Shown here piece after piece: positions 1-7,374 of a stretch of 14,616 nucleotides of DNA. Source of the DNA: Methylococcaceae bacterium (GTDB lineage: Bacteria > Pseudomonadota > Gammaproteobacteria > Methylococcales > Methylomonadaceae); assembly GCA_021647145.1 (NCBI GenBank), contig JAKIVF010000092.1, positions 1-14,616 on the forward strand, written 5' to 3'. A model generated the notes under the pieces. It was not told the DNA's origin, did no database searches, and worked only from the letters and a program-made list of their open reading frames with translations. The translations under genes were made by a program, and so were the position numbers. Position 1 is the stretch's first letter. Every line of letters begins with the position of its first letter.

Positions 1-382
<382 letters not shown>

Positions 383-627
383 TAACACCCAATTGGTTTG
401 AACAATCAGAAGATTGATAAAGATTGGATGTTAAGAGTAAGTTAAGAAAAAAACTTAACACAGCACAAAGACATGACGCTTGAAAGCTGAGAGAGACGTT
501 AATATAAACAGGATTACAGATTTCCGGATTTAGGAGGAAGGAAGACTGACTATGCTATATATAGCAGGTCAGGCAGGACTCAGACCCTAAATTTAATCGT
601 TGGAAGAACACTCCAGCGGCACCAGTT
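383..627 (+). other. 23S-5S rRNA spacer
   Basis: This is the transcribed spacer between 23S and 5S; it has no tRNA and no convincing ORF. It holds a small hairpin, GTTAAG (441-446) / CTTAAC (454-459) around an A7 loop, and a perfect 14-bp palindrome TGCTATATATAGCA at 553-566. Both could take part in rRNA precursor processing, but that is inference. Minus-strand reading frames here are shadows. Confidence 0.8.
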
Positions 628-746
628 TGCTTGGTGAACATAGCGAGCGTGAACCACCCGATCCCATCCCGAACTCGGCAGTGAAACCGCTTAGCGCCGA
701 TGATAGTGTGGCAGGTTGCCATGTGAAAGTAGGGAATTGCCAAGCT
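628..746 (+). rRNA. rrf: 5S rRNA
   Basis: The terminal helix is visible as GCTTGG (629-634) with CCAAGC (740-745). The universal core is present: CCCGATCCCATCCCGAACTCGG in the middle, GTGAAACCGC, then GCCGATGATAGTGTGGC and the closing CATGTGAAAGTAGG. Length is about 119 nt, as expected. It lies downstream of 23S in normal bacterial order and is followed at once by an intrinsic terminator. Confidence 0.97.
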
Positions 747-756
747 TTTATTTAAG

Positions 757-790
757 AAACCCAAAGTCAAAGACTTTGGGTTTTTTTTTG
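757..790 (+). terminator. Intrinsic terminator of the rrn operon
   Basis: A perfect 9-bp stem, CCCAAAGTC (760-768) with GACTTTGGG (772-780), closes an AAA loop. It is preceded by AAA and followed by a T9 run (781-789). It sits 10 nt after 5S and fits Rho-independent termination of rRNA transcription. Confidence 0.93.
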
Positions 791-1108
791 TTTAATGATA
801 TGTGATATTTGTCTGATCCTAGAAAGATCAGGTGGAGATAGATATTTTGGACGATAAAGATTAGAAAATCTTCAGTGATTCTTATGCTAGTACAAATAAT
901 TACTTGGAGATAATAGTCATAATCCTTATCAAGAGTGATTCTGCAGGATGTTTCGAAGAATGTGGAGAGCGTTTTCTTCACCAAATGGGTGAGTAGTAAC
1001 AAACATGACTGCGCATAGGATTTAGCGCTTTGTGTGAAATTATAGCATCAACTGATTTTTCTAGGTTCTAAATCTTATATCTCGGCAGCTTTTTTGTGTT
1101 GCTAAGTT
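791..1108. other. Gene-free stretch downstream of rrn
   Basis: I see no supported gene on either strand. A minus-strand open frame across 748-1002 runs through the rrn terminator and has no recognisable protein features. A small 6-bp hairpin, CTGATC (813-818) / GATCAG (826-831), is the only clear structure. Confidence 0.6.
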
Positions 1109-1136
1109 TTGTATCAAGCACTATGTCAAGTATAGT
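1109..1136 (+). promoter_or_regulatory. Candidate sigma-70 promoter of the TAXI-protein gene
   Basis: TTGTAT (1109-1114) and TATAGT (1131-1136) are separated by 16 bp, about 40 bp before the ATG at 1175. A second, perfect TATAAT occurs at 1157-1162 but has no credible -35 at 17 bp. The boxes overlap a set of 12-bp repeats that could be an operator. Confidence 0.35.
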
Positions 1137-1146
1137 ATCAAGCAAT
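1111..1146 (+). repeat. Three degenerate 12-bp direct repeats upstream of the TAXI gene
   Basis: The units are GTATCAAGCACT (1111-1122), ATGTCAAGTATA (1123-1134) and GTATCAAGCAAT (1135-1146). The outer two share GTATCAAGCA exactly, 24 bp apart; the middle one keeps the GTCAAG core. They overlap the candidate promoter and end just before a TATAAT. A regulator-binding array is possible but unproven. Confidence 0.45.
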
Positions 1147-1174
1147 TATCTGCTTATATAATAAGGTATTATTA

Positions 1175-2470
1175 ATGCTAAAAGGTAAATCAAAAAAATC
1201 CTATAAAGAGTTGTTTATCACTTTAGGACCAGCAATTTTATTAACAATTGCTGGTTTTTGGGTGGCTTATCAATTTGTTTCTCCTCCTCCTCCAAAAAAA
1301 ATAGTGATTACTACTGGCTCAGATACAGGCACTTATTATAAATTGGCACAACAATATCGTACCGCTCTAGCTAAAGAAGGTATTGAGTTGGAAATTCTTA
1401 ATTCTTCTGGTTCAAAAGAGAATATTAAACGCTTATTAAATAAACAAGCTGATATTGCTTTTATCCAAGGAGGAACGGGGAGTAATGAAGTTACATTACA
1501 ATCATTAGGCAGTTTATATTATGAACCGTTGTGGATATTTCTTAGAAAAGACATTAATGTAGAAAAAATAACAGATTTATCTGGGATGCGTATAGCCATC
1601 GGAGAAGAAGGTAGTGGAACGCGTGTTTTATCAACAGAATTACTGAGTTTAAATCAAATTAACGAGCAATCTGCACAGTTACTACCACTCTCTTCAAGCG
1701 AGGCTGCTATTGCACTTGTTGAGGCTAAGTGTGACGGAGCAATGATGGTTGCATCAAGCGACTCAGAAATAGTCCAGAAACTACTTCATAATGAAACATT
1801 TAAACTATTAGAATTAACCCGTGCTGATGCTTATACACGCCTATTCCCCTATTTATCTAAAATAACTTTACCGGAAGGAATTGTTGACCTAAAAAAGAAC
1901 ATTCCATCACAGTCTATTAAGCTCCTAGCATCCAGTGCTAATTTAGTGGTAAAGGAAGATTTTAATTCTGCTTTAATTGTTTTACTTCTTAGAGCTGCTG
2001 ATTCAATTCACAATGATAAAAGTCTCTTTTCGGCTGCAGGTGACTTTCCTTCAGTTAACTCTCCGGCCTATCCTATTAACGAAGTAGCCGAACGATTTTA
2101 TACAGTTGGCCCTCCATTTTTAATGCGCTATCTTCCTTTTTGGCCTGCAGTTTTTATTGATCGAATGATAGTAATGTTAGTGCCACTTTTAGCCTTACTT
2201 TTACCTCTGGGTAAAATAATGCCACCTCTTTATCGCTGGCGTATTCGCTCAAAAATTTACCGCTGGTACAAAGAATTACAGGAAGTAGATGATGCGATGC
2301 ATCTGCAACAGCTTTCTTCTCAACAAGTTGAAAGCCTCAATAAGGATTTACTTCAGATTGAAAATGAAGTAAATAAGGTTAAAACACCACTGTCTTATGC
2401 GGATCAGGTTTATAATTTGCTGTTACATATTGACTTGGTAAAAAAGAAATTAAACACTCAAGGCAATTAA
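1175..2470 (+). CDS. Membrane-anchored TAXI-family TRAP solute-binding protein
   Basis: A 431-aa protein of the TAXI family (TRAP-transporter-associated extracytoplasmic immunogenic protein). It has an N-terminal membrane segment at about residues 14-35, not a cleavable signal peptide. The binding domain follows, starting with the family hallmark ITTGSDTGTYYKLA (45-58); ADIAFIQGGT (92-101) and IGEEGSGTR (142-150) are also typical ligand-site stretches. A second hydrophobic segment (about 327-349), an Arg-rich PPLYRWRIRSKIYRWY stretch and a probable coiled coil (about 362-431) follow. The domain between the two membrane segments should face the periplasm and the coiled coil the cytoplasm. No DctQ/DctM-type transporter subunits are adjacent, so it is an orphan. 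The ATG has AAGG 8 nt upstream (1163-1166). The family call is secure; the ligand and a transport rather than sensory role are unknown. Confidence 0.85.
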   Translation: MLKGKSKKSYKELFITLGPAILLTIAGFWVAYQFVSPPPPKKIVITTGSDTGTYYKLAQQYRTALAKEGIELEILNSSGSKENIKRLLNKQADIAFIQGGTGSNEVTLQSLGSLYYEPLWIFLRKDINVEKITDLSGMRIAIGEEGSGTRVLSTELLSLNQINEQSAQLLPLSSSEAAIALVEAKCDGAMMVASSDSEIVQKLLHNETFKLLELTRADAYTRLFPYLSKITLPEGIVDLKKNIPSQSIKLLASSANLVVKEDFNSALIVLLLRAADSIHNDKSLFSAAGDFPSVNSPAYPINEVAERFYTVGPPFLMRYLPFWPAVFIDRMIVMLVPLLALLLPLGKIMPPLYRWRIRSKIYRWYKELQEVDDAMHLQQLSSQQVESLNKDLLQIENEVNKVKTPLSYADQVYNLLLHIDLVKKKLNTQGN

Positions 2471-2669
2471 TAAGTTTTCCTGATTACCCACAAGCTTCCG
2501 CCGAATCAGTAGATGACTTTGTAAGGTATTGAAAAATAATAAATATCTATTAATGAAAATTTAACTTAAATTTTAACTTTGATCAGGTTAAAAAATAACC
2601 ATTATTTTTCATAAGATTACATTTAGCTTTTTAAAGTGGCGGAAGCTTGTGGGTAATCAGGTAAGTTTT
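2471..2669. mobile_element. MITE: 24-bp terminal inverted repeats, 8-bp target duplication
   Basis: The element spans 2479-2661 (183 bp). Its left end (2479-2502, beginning CCTGATTACCCACAAGC) is the exact reverse complement of its right end (2638-2661), over all 24 bases. It is flanked on both sides by the direct repeat TAAGTTTT (2471-2478 and 2662-2669), a perfect 8-bp target-site duplication. The AT-rich 135-bp interior has no ORF, so it must move with a transposase supplied in trans. It lies 8 bp after the TAXI stop codon and about 30 bp before the VF530-type ATG. The parent IS family is not recognised; 8-bp duplications occur in several families (for example IS1595, IS66 and IS6). Confidence 0.9.
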
Positions 2670-2698
2670 TATTTATGTATAAAATTAAGAGTATATAG

Positions 2699-2941
2699 AT
2701 GAATCAGTTAAATAAACAACGAAATCAGGGTTCGATGCATGGTGTGACTTTAAAAATGGTCGTGACAGTATTAGTTGAGGAATATGGGTGGGAACAGTTA
2801 GGACAGCGTATTAAAATTAATTGTTTTATAAGTAATCCTAGTATAAATTCAAGTTTAAAGTTTCTTCGTAAGAATTTATGGGCAAGAGAAAAGGTTGAAG
2901 AACTGTTTCTGCGAATTCAATGGAAAAAGCGTAAAACGTAA
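2699..2941 (+). CDS. VF530-family (DUF2132) small protein
   Basis: An 80-aa basic protein that matches the VF530/DUF2132 family over nearly its whole length. The family pattern is HGVTL at residues 14-18, then LVEEYGWEQLGQRI, then SNPSINSSLKFLRKNLWAREKVEELFL. Family members are small helical proteins, and the one studied from Vibrio fischeri has been described as DNA-binding; the cellular role is unclear. The start has AAGAG 7 nt upstream (2687-2691). It begins 30 bp after the MITE, so its native promoter region may have been disrupted or replaced. dusA follows after 14 bp. A weak hairpin, AAGCGT (2927-2932) / ACGCTT (2944-2949) followed by ATTTTT, overlaps its stop codon and could attenuate transcription into dusA. 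Confidence 0.85.
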   Translation: MNQLNKQRNQGSMHGVTLKMVVTVLVEEYGWEQLGQRIKINCFISNPSINSSLKFLRKNLWAREKVEELFLRIQWKKRKT

Positions 2942-2955
2942 AAACGCTTATTTTT

Positions 2956-3954
2956 ATGCAATATAATAATCAGAATACTAAGAAAAAAAGGATTGATAAG
3001 CAGTTTTCAGTTGCTCCGATGCTGGATTGGACAGATCAACATTGTCGTTATTTTTATGGTCTATTAACCAGTAAAGCATGGCTATATACAGAAATGGTCA
3101 CAACAGGCGCAATCCTACACGGTGATAAACAACGTTTTTTAACAGAAAATAAAGCAGAAAACCCAATTGCTTATCAATTAGGGGGAAGCAACCCTATTGA
3201 TTTAGCTCGTTGTGCACAAATGATTGAAGATGCTGGCTACAATGAAGTTAATCTGAATATCGGCTGCCCTAGTGATAGAGTTCAAAGTGGGCGTTTTGGG
3301 GCTTGCTTAATGGCAGAGCCTGATTTAGTTGCTGACTGCGTACAGGCAATGCAACGGCTTGTTTCAATCCCAGTGACTGTAAAGTCAAGAATAGGTATCG
3401 ATGATAAAGATTCATATCAAGAATTGACTAATTTTATTTCAACAATTGCTACTGCTGGATGTAACACTTTCATTATTCATGCAAGAAAAGCTTGGCTGAA
3501 AGGATTGTCTCCTAAACAAAATAGAGAAATACCACCATTACAATATGATGTGGTTTATAAAATAAAAAATGATTTTCCTGAATTAAATATTATTTTAAAT
3601 GGTGGAGTAACTTCATTAGATAGTTCTAAAGTTATTTTGAAAAATGTTGATGGAGTGATGATGGGTAGAGAAGTCTACCATAATCCATATATACTGGCAG
3701 AGGTTGATACGCAATTATTTGCTGGGTCGAAGTTAATCAAAACACGTCAACAAGTTGTCTTGGAATTAATTCCTTATATTCAACAATATATACTGGGCGG
3801 AGGGAGATTACATAGTATTACTAGGCATATTTTAGGGCTTTTTCATGGTGTTTCTGGTGCTAGAAAATGGCGTAGAATTTTAAGTGAAAAAGCTCCAAAG
3901 AGTGGTGCTGATGAGTCAATAGTGTTAGAAGCATTAAACAGTATAGGCCTGTGA
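2956..3954 (+). CDS. dusA: tRNA-dihydrouridine(20/20a) synthase DusA
   Basis: A 332-aa FMN-dependent enzyme that reduces uridine to dihydrouridine in the tRNA D-loop (U20/U20a) using NADPH, in the cytosol. The FMN-binding start SVAPMLDWTDQHCRYF (18-33) is DusA-like. The catalytic motif LNIGCPSDRVQSGRFGACLM spans residues 100-119, with C104 as the expected general acid. VKSRIGID, FIIHARKAWLKGLSPKQNREIPPL, the phosphate loop LNGGV and GVMMGREVYHNP complete the Dus barrel, and the C-terminal RHILGLFHGVSGARKWRR is the helical tRNA-binding domain. Length is normal. No good Shine-Dalgarno precedes the ATG at 2956; the next Met (residue 22) falls inside the FMN motif, so the upstream start is kept. 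It sits 14 bp after the VF530-type gene. Confidence 0.95.
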   Translation: MQYNNQNTKKKRIDKQFSVAPMLDWTDQHCRYFYGLLTSKAWLYTEMVTTGAILHGDKQRFLTENKAENPIAYQLGGSNPIDLARCAQMIEDAGYNEVNLNIGCPSDRVQSGRFGACLMAEPDLVADCVQAMQRLVSIPVTVKSRIGIDDKDSYQELTNFISTIATAGCNTFIIHARKAWLKGLSPKQNREIPPLQYDVVYKIKNDFPELNIILNGGVTSLDSSKVILKNVDGVMMGREVYHNPYILAEVDTQLFAGSKLIKTRQQVVLELIPYIQQYILGGGRLHSITRHILGLFHGVSGARKWRRILSEKAPKSGADESIVLEALNSIGL

Positions 3955-3993
3955 TATACTGAGCCGCTATTTTTATAACAAAGAGATGTAACA

Positions 3994-4545
3994 ATGGATG
4001 AACTTTTTTCCAAAATTATTACAGAAATTGGTGAAGATGTAACACGTGAAGGGTTGGTCGATACTCCTATGCGGGCTGCTAAAGCTTTTCAGTTTTTAAA
4101 TAACGGCTATGAGAAAACACTGGAAGAAGTTTTAAACGGTGCAATTTTTGAAGCTGAAACTGAGGATATGGTTATCGTAAAAGATATTGAGTTATATTCT
4201 TTGTGCGAACATCACTTATTACCCTTCCTTGGTAAATGTCATATCGCATATATTCCAGATGGTAAAGTAGTAGGGTTATCCAAATTGGCTCGTATTGTTG
4301 ATATGTATGCAAGACGCTTACAAATTCAAGAAAAACTAACTAAGCAGATAGCTGATGCCGTTGAAATATCCATTGGAGCTAAAGGTGTTGCAGTAGTTGT
4401 TGAAGCTAAACATTTATGTATGATGATGCGTGGAGTTGAAAAACAGAACTCAGTGATGACAACCTCTGTTATGACGGGTATTTTTAGAGAAGACAGAAGT
4501 ACCCGGCTGGAGTTTTTAAACCTTATTAACAGAAACTCTAAATAA
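3994..4545 (+). CDS. folE: GTP cyclohydrolase I (FolE)
   Basis: A 183-aa enzyme that converts GTP to 7,8-dihydroneopterin triphosphate, the first step of folate/pterin synthesis; the family acts as a toroidal decamer. The N-terminal EDVTREGLVDTPMRAAKAF (14-32) is the family signature. The zinc ligands are visible: C71 and H74 in LCEHHLLPF, and C142 in HLCMMMRGV. GLSKLARIVDMYARRLQIQE (94-113) and TTSVMTGIF are further conserved blocks. Length matches pseudomonad FolE1 proteins, shorter than the E. coli enzyme. AAGAG lies about 8 nt upstream of the ATG (3994). It is 39 bp after dusA and 2 bp before hemH, so it is almost certainly co-transcribed with hemH. Confidence 0.96.
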   Translation: MDELFSKIITEIGEDVTREGLVDTPMRAAKAFQFLNNGYEKTLEEVLNGAIFEAETEDMVIVKDIELYSLCEHHLLPFLGKCHIAYIPDGKVVGLSKLARIVDMYARRLQIQEKLTKQIADAVEISIGAKGVAVVVEAKHLCMMMRGVEKQNSVMTTSVMTGIFREDRSTRLEFLNLINRNSK

Positions 4546-4547
4546 TC

Positions 4548-5546
4548 ATGACGCGTGAAAACGCAAAATCAAAAAAAAGAGCTGTATTATTAGTTAACTT
4601 GGGTTCGCCAAGTGAACCAACCACTTTTGCTGTTAGACAATTTCTCAAGGAATTTCTTTGGGATCCTCGTGTAGTTAATATTCCTCGGTTTCTTTGGTGG
4701 ATTATTCTACATTTTTTGGTTTTACCTTTTCGACCATTAAAAGCAAAAAAAGCGTACCAAAAAATCTGGCAGGAAAAAGGTTCACCTCTCATTTTTTTAA
4801 CGCAGCAATTAGTTGATAAAGTGAGTGATCAGTTTATAAATAAGCACTATCTAATTAATTGTGTTATGCGTTATGGAAAACCTTCAATTCGTAACCAACT
4901 AGATAAGTATAAAAAACATAAAATTGATGAGCTGATTGTTATTCCTTTATATCCTCAATACTCTTCAACTACGACTGCTTCTGTTTATGATGAAGTCATT
5001 AAGTATATGATGAAATGGAGGGCGATCCCTTCCATACGATTTGTTAGTGAATACCATCAACATCCTTTATATATTGAAGCAATTGCAGATTCTATTAAAC
5101 AGTTTTGGGATCAAAATGGTAGAAATGAGCTATTATTAATCTCTTTTCATGGTCTACCAGAAAAATTGACGGAATGGGGAGACCCTTATTTTGATCAATG
5201 TAATCAAACGGCAGATTTAATAGCAAAGAAATTATTGTTGTCTGATGAACAATGGAAAATTGTATTTCAATCAAGGTTTGGTAAGGCTAAATGGTTACAG
5301 CCTTATTGTATTGAGATGTTGCAAGCATTACCTCAACAAGGTATTAAAAATGTAGATATAGTTTGCCCTGGTTTCGCTGTTGATTGTTTGGAAACATTGG
5401 AAGAAATTGAGCTTGAAAATAAAAAGTTATTTTTACAAGCTGGCGGCCAGTCATATTATTATATTCCAGCACTCAATGACTCTAATAAACATGTTGAGTT
5501 AATGGTTGAATTAATCAGAAGAGATAAGAAATATGAGAGGATATGA
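4548..5546 (+). CDS. hemH: Ferrochelatase (HemH)
   Basis: A 332-aa enzyme that inserts Fe2+ into protoporphyrin IX, the last step of protohaem synthesis, at the inner face of the cytoplasmic membrane. VLLVNLGSPSEPT (13-25) opens the domain. VIPLYPQYSSTTTASVYDE (131-149) is a conserved active-site block. The catalytic His is H201 in LISFHGLP and the acidic partner is E282 in CPGFAVDCLETLEE; LNDS near the C-terminus is typical. No Cys cluster suggesting a 2Fe-2S centre is obvious. Length is normal for proteobacteria. The start lies 2 nt after the folE stop, which suggests translational coupling. Its last 14 nt overlap the next gene. A minus-strand frame over the first 245 nt is a shadow. Confidence 0.96.
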   Translation: MTRENAKSKKRAVLLVNLGSPSEPTTFAVRQFLKEFLWDPRVVNIPRFLWWIILHFLVLPFRPLKAKKAYQKIWQEKGSPLIFLTQQLVDKVSDQFINKHYLINCVMRYGKPSIRNQLDKYKKHKIDELIVIPLYPQYSSTTTASVYDEVIKYMMKWRAIPSIRFVSEYHQHPLYIEAIADSIKQFWDQNGRNELLLISFHGLPEKLTEWGDPYFDQCNQTADLIAKKLLLSDEQWKIVFQSRFGKAKWLQPYCIEMLQALPQQGIKNVDIVCPGFAVDCLETLEEIELENKKLFLQAGGQSYYYIPALNDSNKHVELMVELIRRDKKYERI

Positions 5547-5727
5547 AAAAGACTGTGCCTTTTGTCGATTAATGCGTAGCTTGGCCTTTACAGGGGTTGG
5601 TATGGGCTTTGGTAGTGGGGTTGCTTATTTATTCGGGGCAAATAAGCAAGATATTATGATGTCTGGCATAGTCGTTTCTGCAATCATTGTCTTTGGGATG
5701 TTAGATAGAAAAAAAAATAGCGATTAA
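5533..5727 (+). CDS. Small membrane protein with CxxC, unknown function
   Basis: A 64-aa protein overlapping the 3' end of hemH by 14 nt in another frame and ending 12 nt before the MutS-like gene. It has a short cytosolic-looking N-terminus with DCAFCRLMR (C8-x-x-C11) and two hydrophobic segments, about residues 17-34 (Gly-rich, GVGMGFGSGVAYLF) and 41-57, ending in RKKNSD. A hairpin-like two-helix topology with both ends in the cytoplasm is likely (Lys/Arg at both ends). AGAGA lies upstream of the ATG within hemH. The overlap on both sides suggests it is truly translated in the operon. I do not recognise the family; the CxxC could bind metal or be redox-active, which is speculation. Confidence 0.7.
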   Translation: MRGYEKDCAFCRLMRSLAFTGVGMGFGSGVAYLFGANKQDIMMSGIVVSAIIVFGMLDRKKNSD

Positions 5728-5739
5728 AAGGGGGAGAGG

Positions 5740-7341
5740 ATGAAACAGAATATTTTGCAAAGCTGGAAAGATAGCTGGCCAAATGTAAGATCAACAAAAC
5801 CTTTACCGATAGATAAAGGAGTATTAGATCAAGCAGCATTTGAGAGCATAGAAGTAGATGAATTATTTGATGCTGTTAATCATGCAAGTACACAGGTGGG
5901 GCAATCAGTTCTTTATCGTTCATTAGCACGGCCCTCTAGCTCTCTGGATGAAATTAATGCCAAACAGATTGCATTAAAAGAAATACAAGAAAACAACGCA
6001 ATTAGAGAAAACCTGGAGCAGATTATAGCCCAGTCTGAAGAGAGAGAAGAATCCTTATATTCATTACTCTTTGGTAATTTTTTAAGTTCAATGGGGACGG
6101 CTAGAGGCGAACACCAGATAGAGGGCTATGGCTATAAACAATATCGTAGTGGTACACGCTTTATGCAGAACCTTGTTGAGTCTATTTATTCATCAGAGTC
6201 ACCATCAAGTCCTTATCTAAAAAATGTTTTTGCCAAAATTAATACTTTTTCTGAAAGCAGAATCTATTCGTTAATGATTGGTCCGGTTTACAACACAGAA
6301 AAAGGGCTTAAAAGCAAAGAGGAACGGAAAGGTTCTTTTGTACCAGCAACTATTTTTAAACCTCATATTTTTAAACCATTATTGATAACACTGGTTGTTG
6401 TTATGGTTTGGGGGGCTGTCCAGTTTCTTCCTGAAGGAATGGTGGGAGGTTCAAGAGGAAGTGTTGCTATTTGGGGGATGTTTTTAGCCCCTTTACTATT
6501 GATATATTTTCCTGTTGTAGGTTCTTACGATAGAGATAATTGTATTATTCCTTTACGTGATGAATTTAAAAAATCAAAAGAACTAGGTGATGCATTAGAT
6601 GCTTTGGGTCAATTGGATGAGTTATTAGCCTATATTAAGTTTTCTGAGGAATATGGCAGTGCTACAGTTCTACCTACAATGATTAAAAGTGAATTTCATC
6701 TGATTAATTTAACAGAGGCTAAGAACCCTATTTTAGGACAACGAAATGTAAGTTATGTGGCGAATGATTTTACTTTAGAAAAAGAAAAGCTGGTTTTTAT
6801 AACGGGTCCAAACAGTGGGGGAAAAACAGCTTTTTGTAAAACAATTACCCAAATTCAACTATTAGCACAAGCGGGGTGTTACGTTACTGCAAAGTCAGCA
6901 AAATTGAGCGTGGCAGATAGTATTTTTTATCAAGTACCTGAGATTAGTCAGCTTGATGATGGGGAAGGACGGTTTGGTACAGAGTTAAAACGCACTAAAG
7001 ATATTTTTTTGAACAGCTCTGCAAAAAGCTTAGTTGTACTTGATGAACTTTCTGAAGGCACAACATTTGAAGAAAAGATGGAGTCATCAACCAATGTCTT
7101 AGATGGTTTTTATCGAAAAGGAAACAACACTATATTAATTACTCATAATCATCAATTAGTGGATGTTTTCATGAATAAAGGAGAAGGAATTGCTAAGCAA
7201 GTTGAATTTGCAAATGAGCAGCCAACGTACAAACTGGTGAAAGGAATTTCAAGAGTAAGTCATGCAGATAGGGTTGCTAAAAAAATAGGTTTTTCTAAAG
7301 AAGATATAGAAGGTTATCTAGCTAACTCAAAAAAACCGTAA
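5740..7341 (+). CDS. Membrane-anchored MutS-like ATPase
   Basis: A 533-aa protein with a MutS-type ABC ATPase at the C-terminus: Walker A GPNSGGKT (356-363), a Ser/Gly loop region around GEGRFGTELKRTKD (408-421), Walker B with signature SLVVLDELSEGTTFEEK (430-446) and H-loop ILITHNH (465-471). The N-terminus keeps a piece of the MutS lever/core domain (NHASTQVGQSVLYRSLARP, 47-65). The DNA mismatch-recognition domain (with its Phe-x-Glu) is absent. Two hydrophobic segments (about 211-230 and 243-262) interrupt the core where a MutS clamp would be, so the protein is probably membrane-bound. It is not the canonical MutS (about 850 aa). Such truncated MutS-related proteins are usually annotated 'MutS-related'; their function is not established. 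A very strong Shine-Dalgarno (GGGGAGAGG, 5731-5739) abuts the ATG at 5740. Confidence 0.85.
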   Translation: MKQNILQSWKDSWPNVRSTKPLPIDKGVLDQAAFESIEVDELFDAVNHASTQVGQSVLYRSLARPSSSLDEINAKQIALKEIQENNAIRENLEQIIAQSEEREESLYSLLFGNFLSSMGTARGEHQIEGYGYKQYRSGTRFMQNLVESIYSSESPSSPYLKNVFAKINTFSESRIYSLMIGPVYNTEKGLKSKEERKGSFVPATIFKPHIFKPLLITLVVVMVWGAVQFLPEGMVGGSRGSVAIWGMFLAPLLLIYFPVVGSYDRDNCIIPLRDEFKKSKELGDALDALGQLDELLAYIKFSEEYGSATVLPTMIKSEFHLINLTEAKNPILGQRNVSYVANDFTLEKEKLVFITGPNSGGKTAFCKTITQIQLLAQAGCYVTAKSAKLSVADSIFYQVPEISQLDDGEGRFGTELKRTKDIFLNSSAKSLVVLDELSEGTTFEEKMESSTNVLDGFYRKGNNTILITHNHQLVDVFMNKGEGIAKQVEFANEQPTYKLVKGISRVSHADRVAKKIGFSKEDIEGYLANSKKP

Positions 7342-7374
7342 GCTTCCTTATAATTTAATATACAAGAGTACAAA

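Noticed and set aside
383..627. tRNA gene in the 23S-5S spacer
   Set aside because: No cloverleaf or GGTTCGA-type T-arm is seen; only small hairpins.
555..1002. Two minus-strand open frames (555-770 and 748-1002)
   Set aside because: The first lies across the 5S rRNA and its spacer, the second across the rrn terminator; neither has a ribosome site or protein-like composition.
1157..1162. Perfect TATAAT as the main promoter of the TAXI gene
   Set aside because: No acceptable -35 element lies 15-19 bp upstream, and it would leave a leader barely long enough for the ribosome site; kept only as a note.
4538..4792. Minus-strand open frame opposite the start of hemH
   Set aside because: It is antisense to a well-supported ferrochelatase and has no recognisable features.
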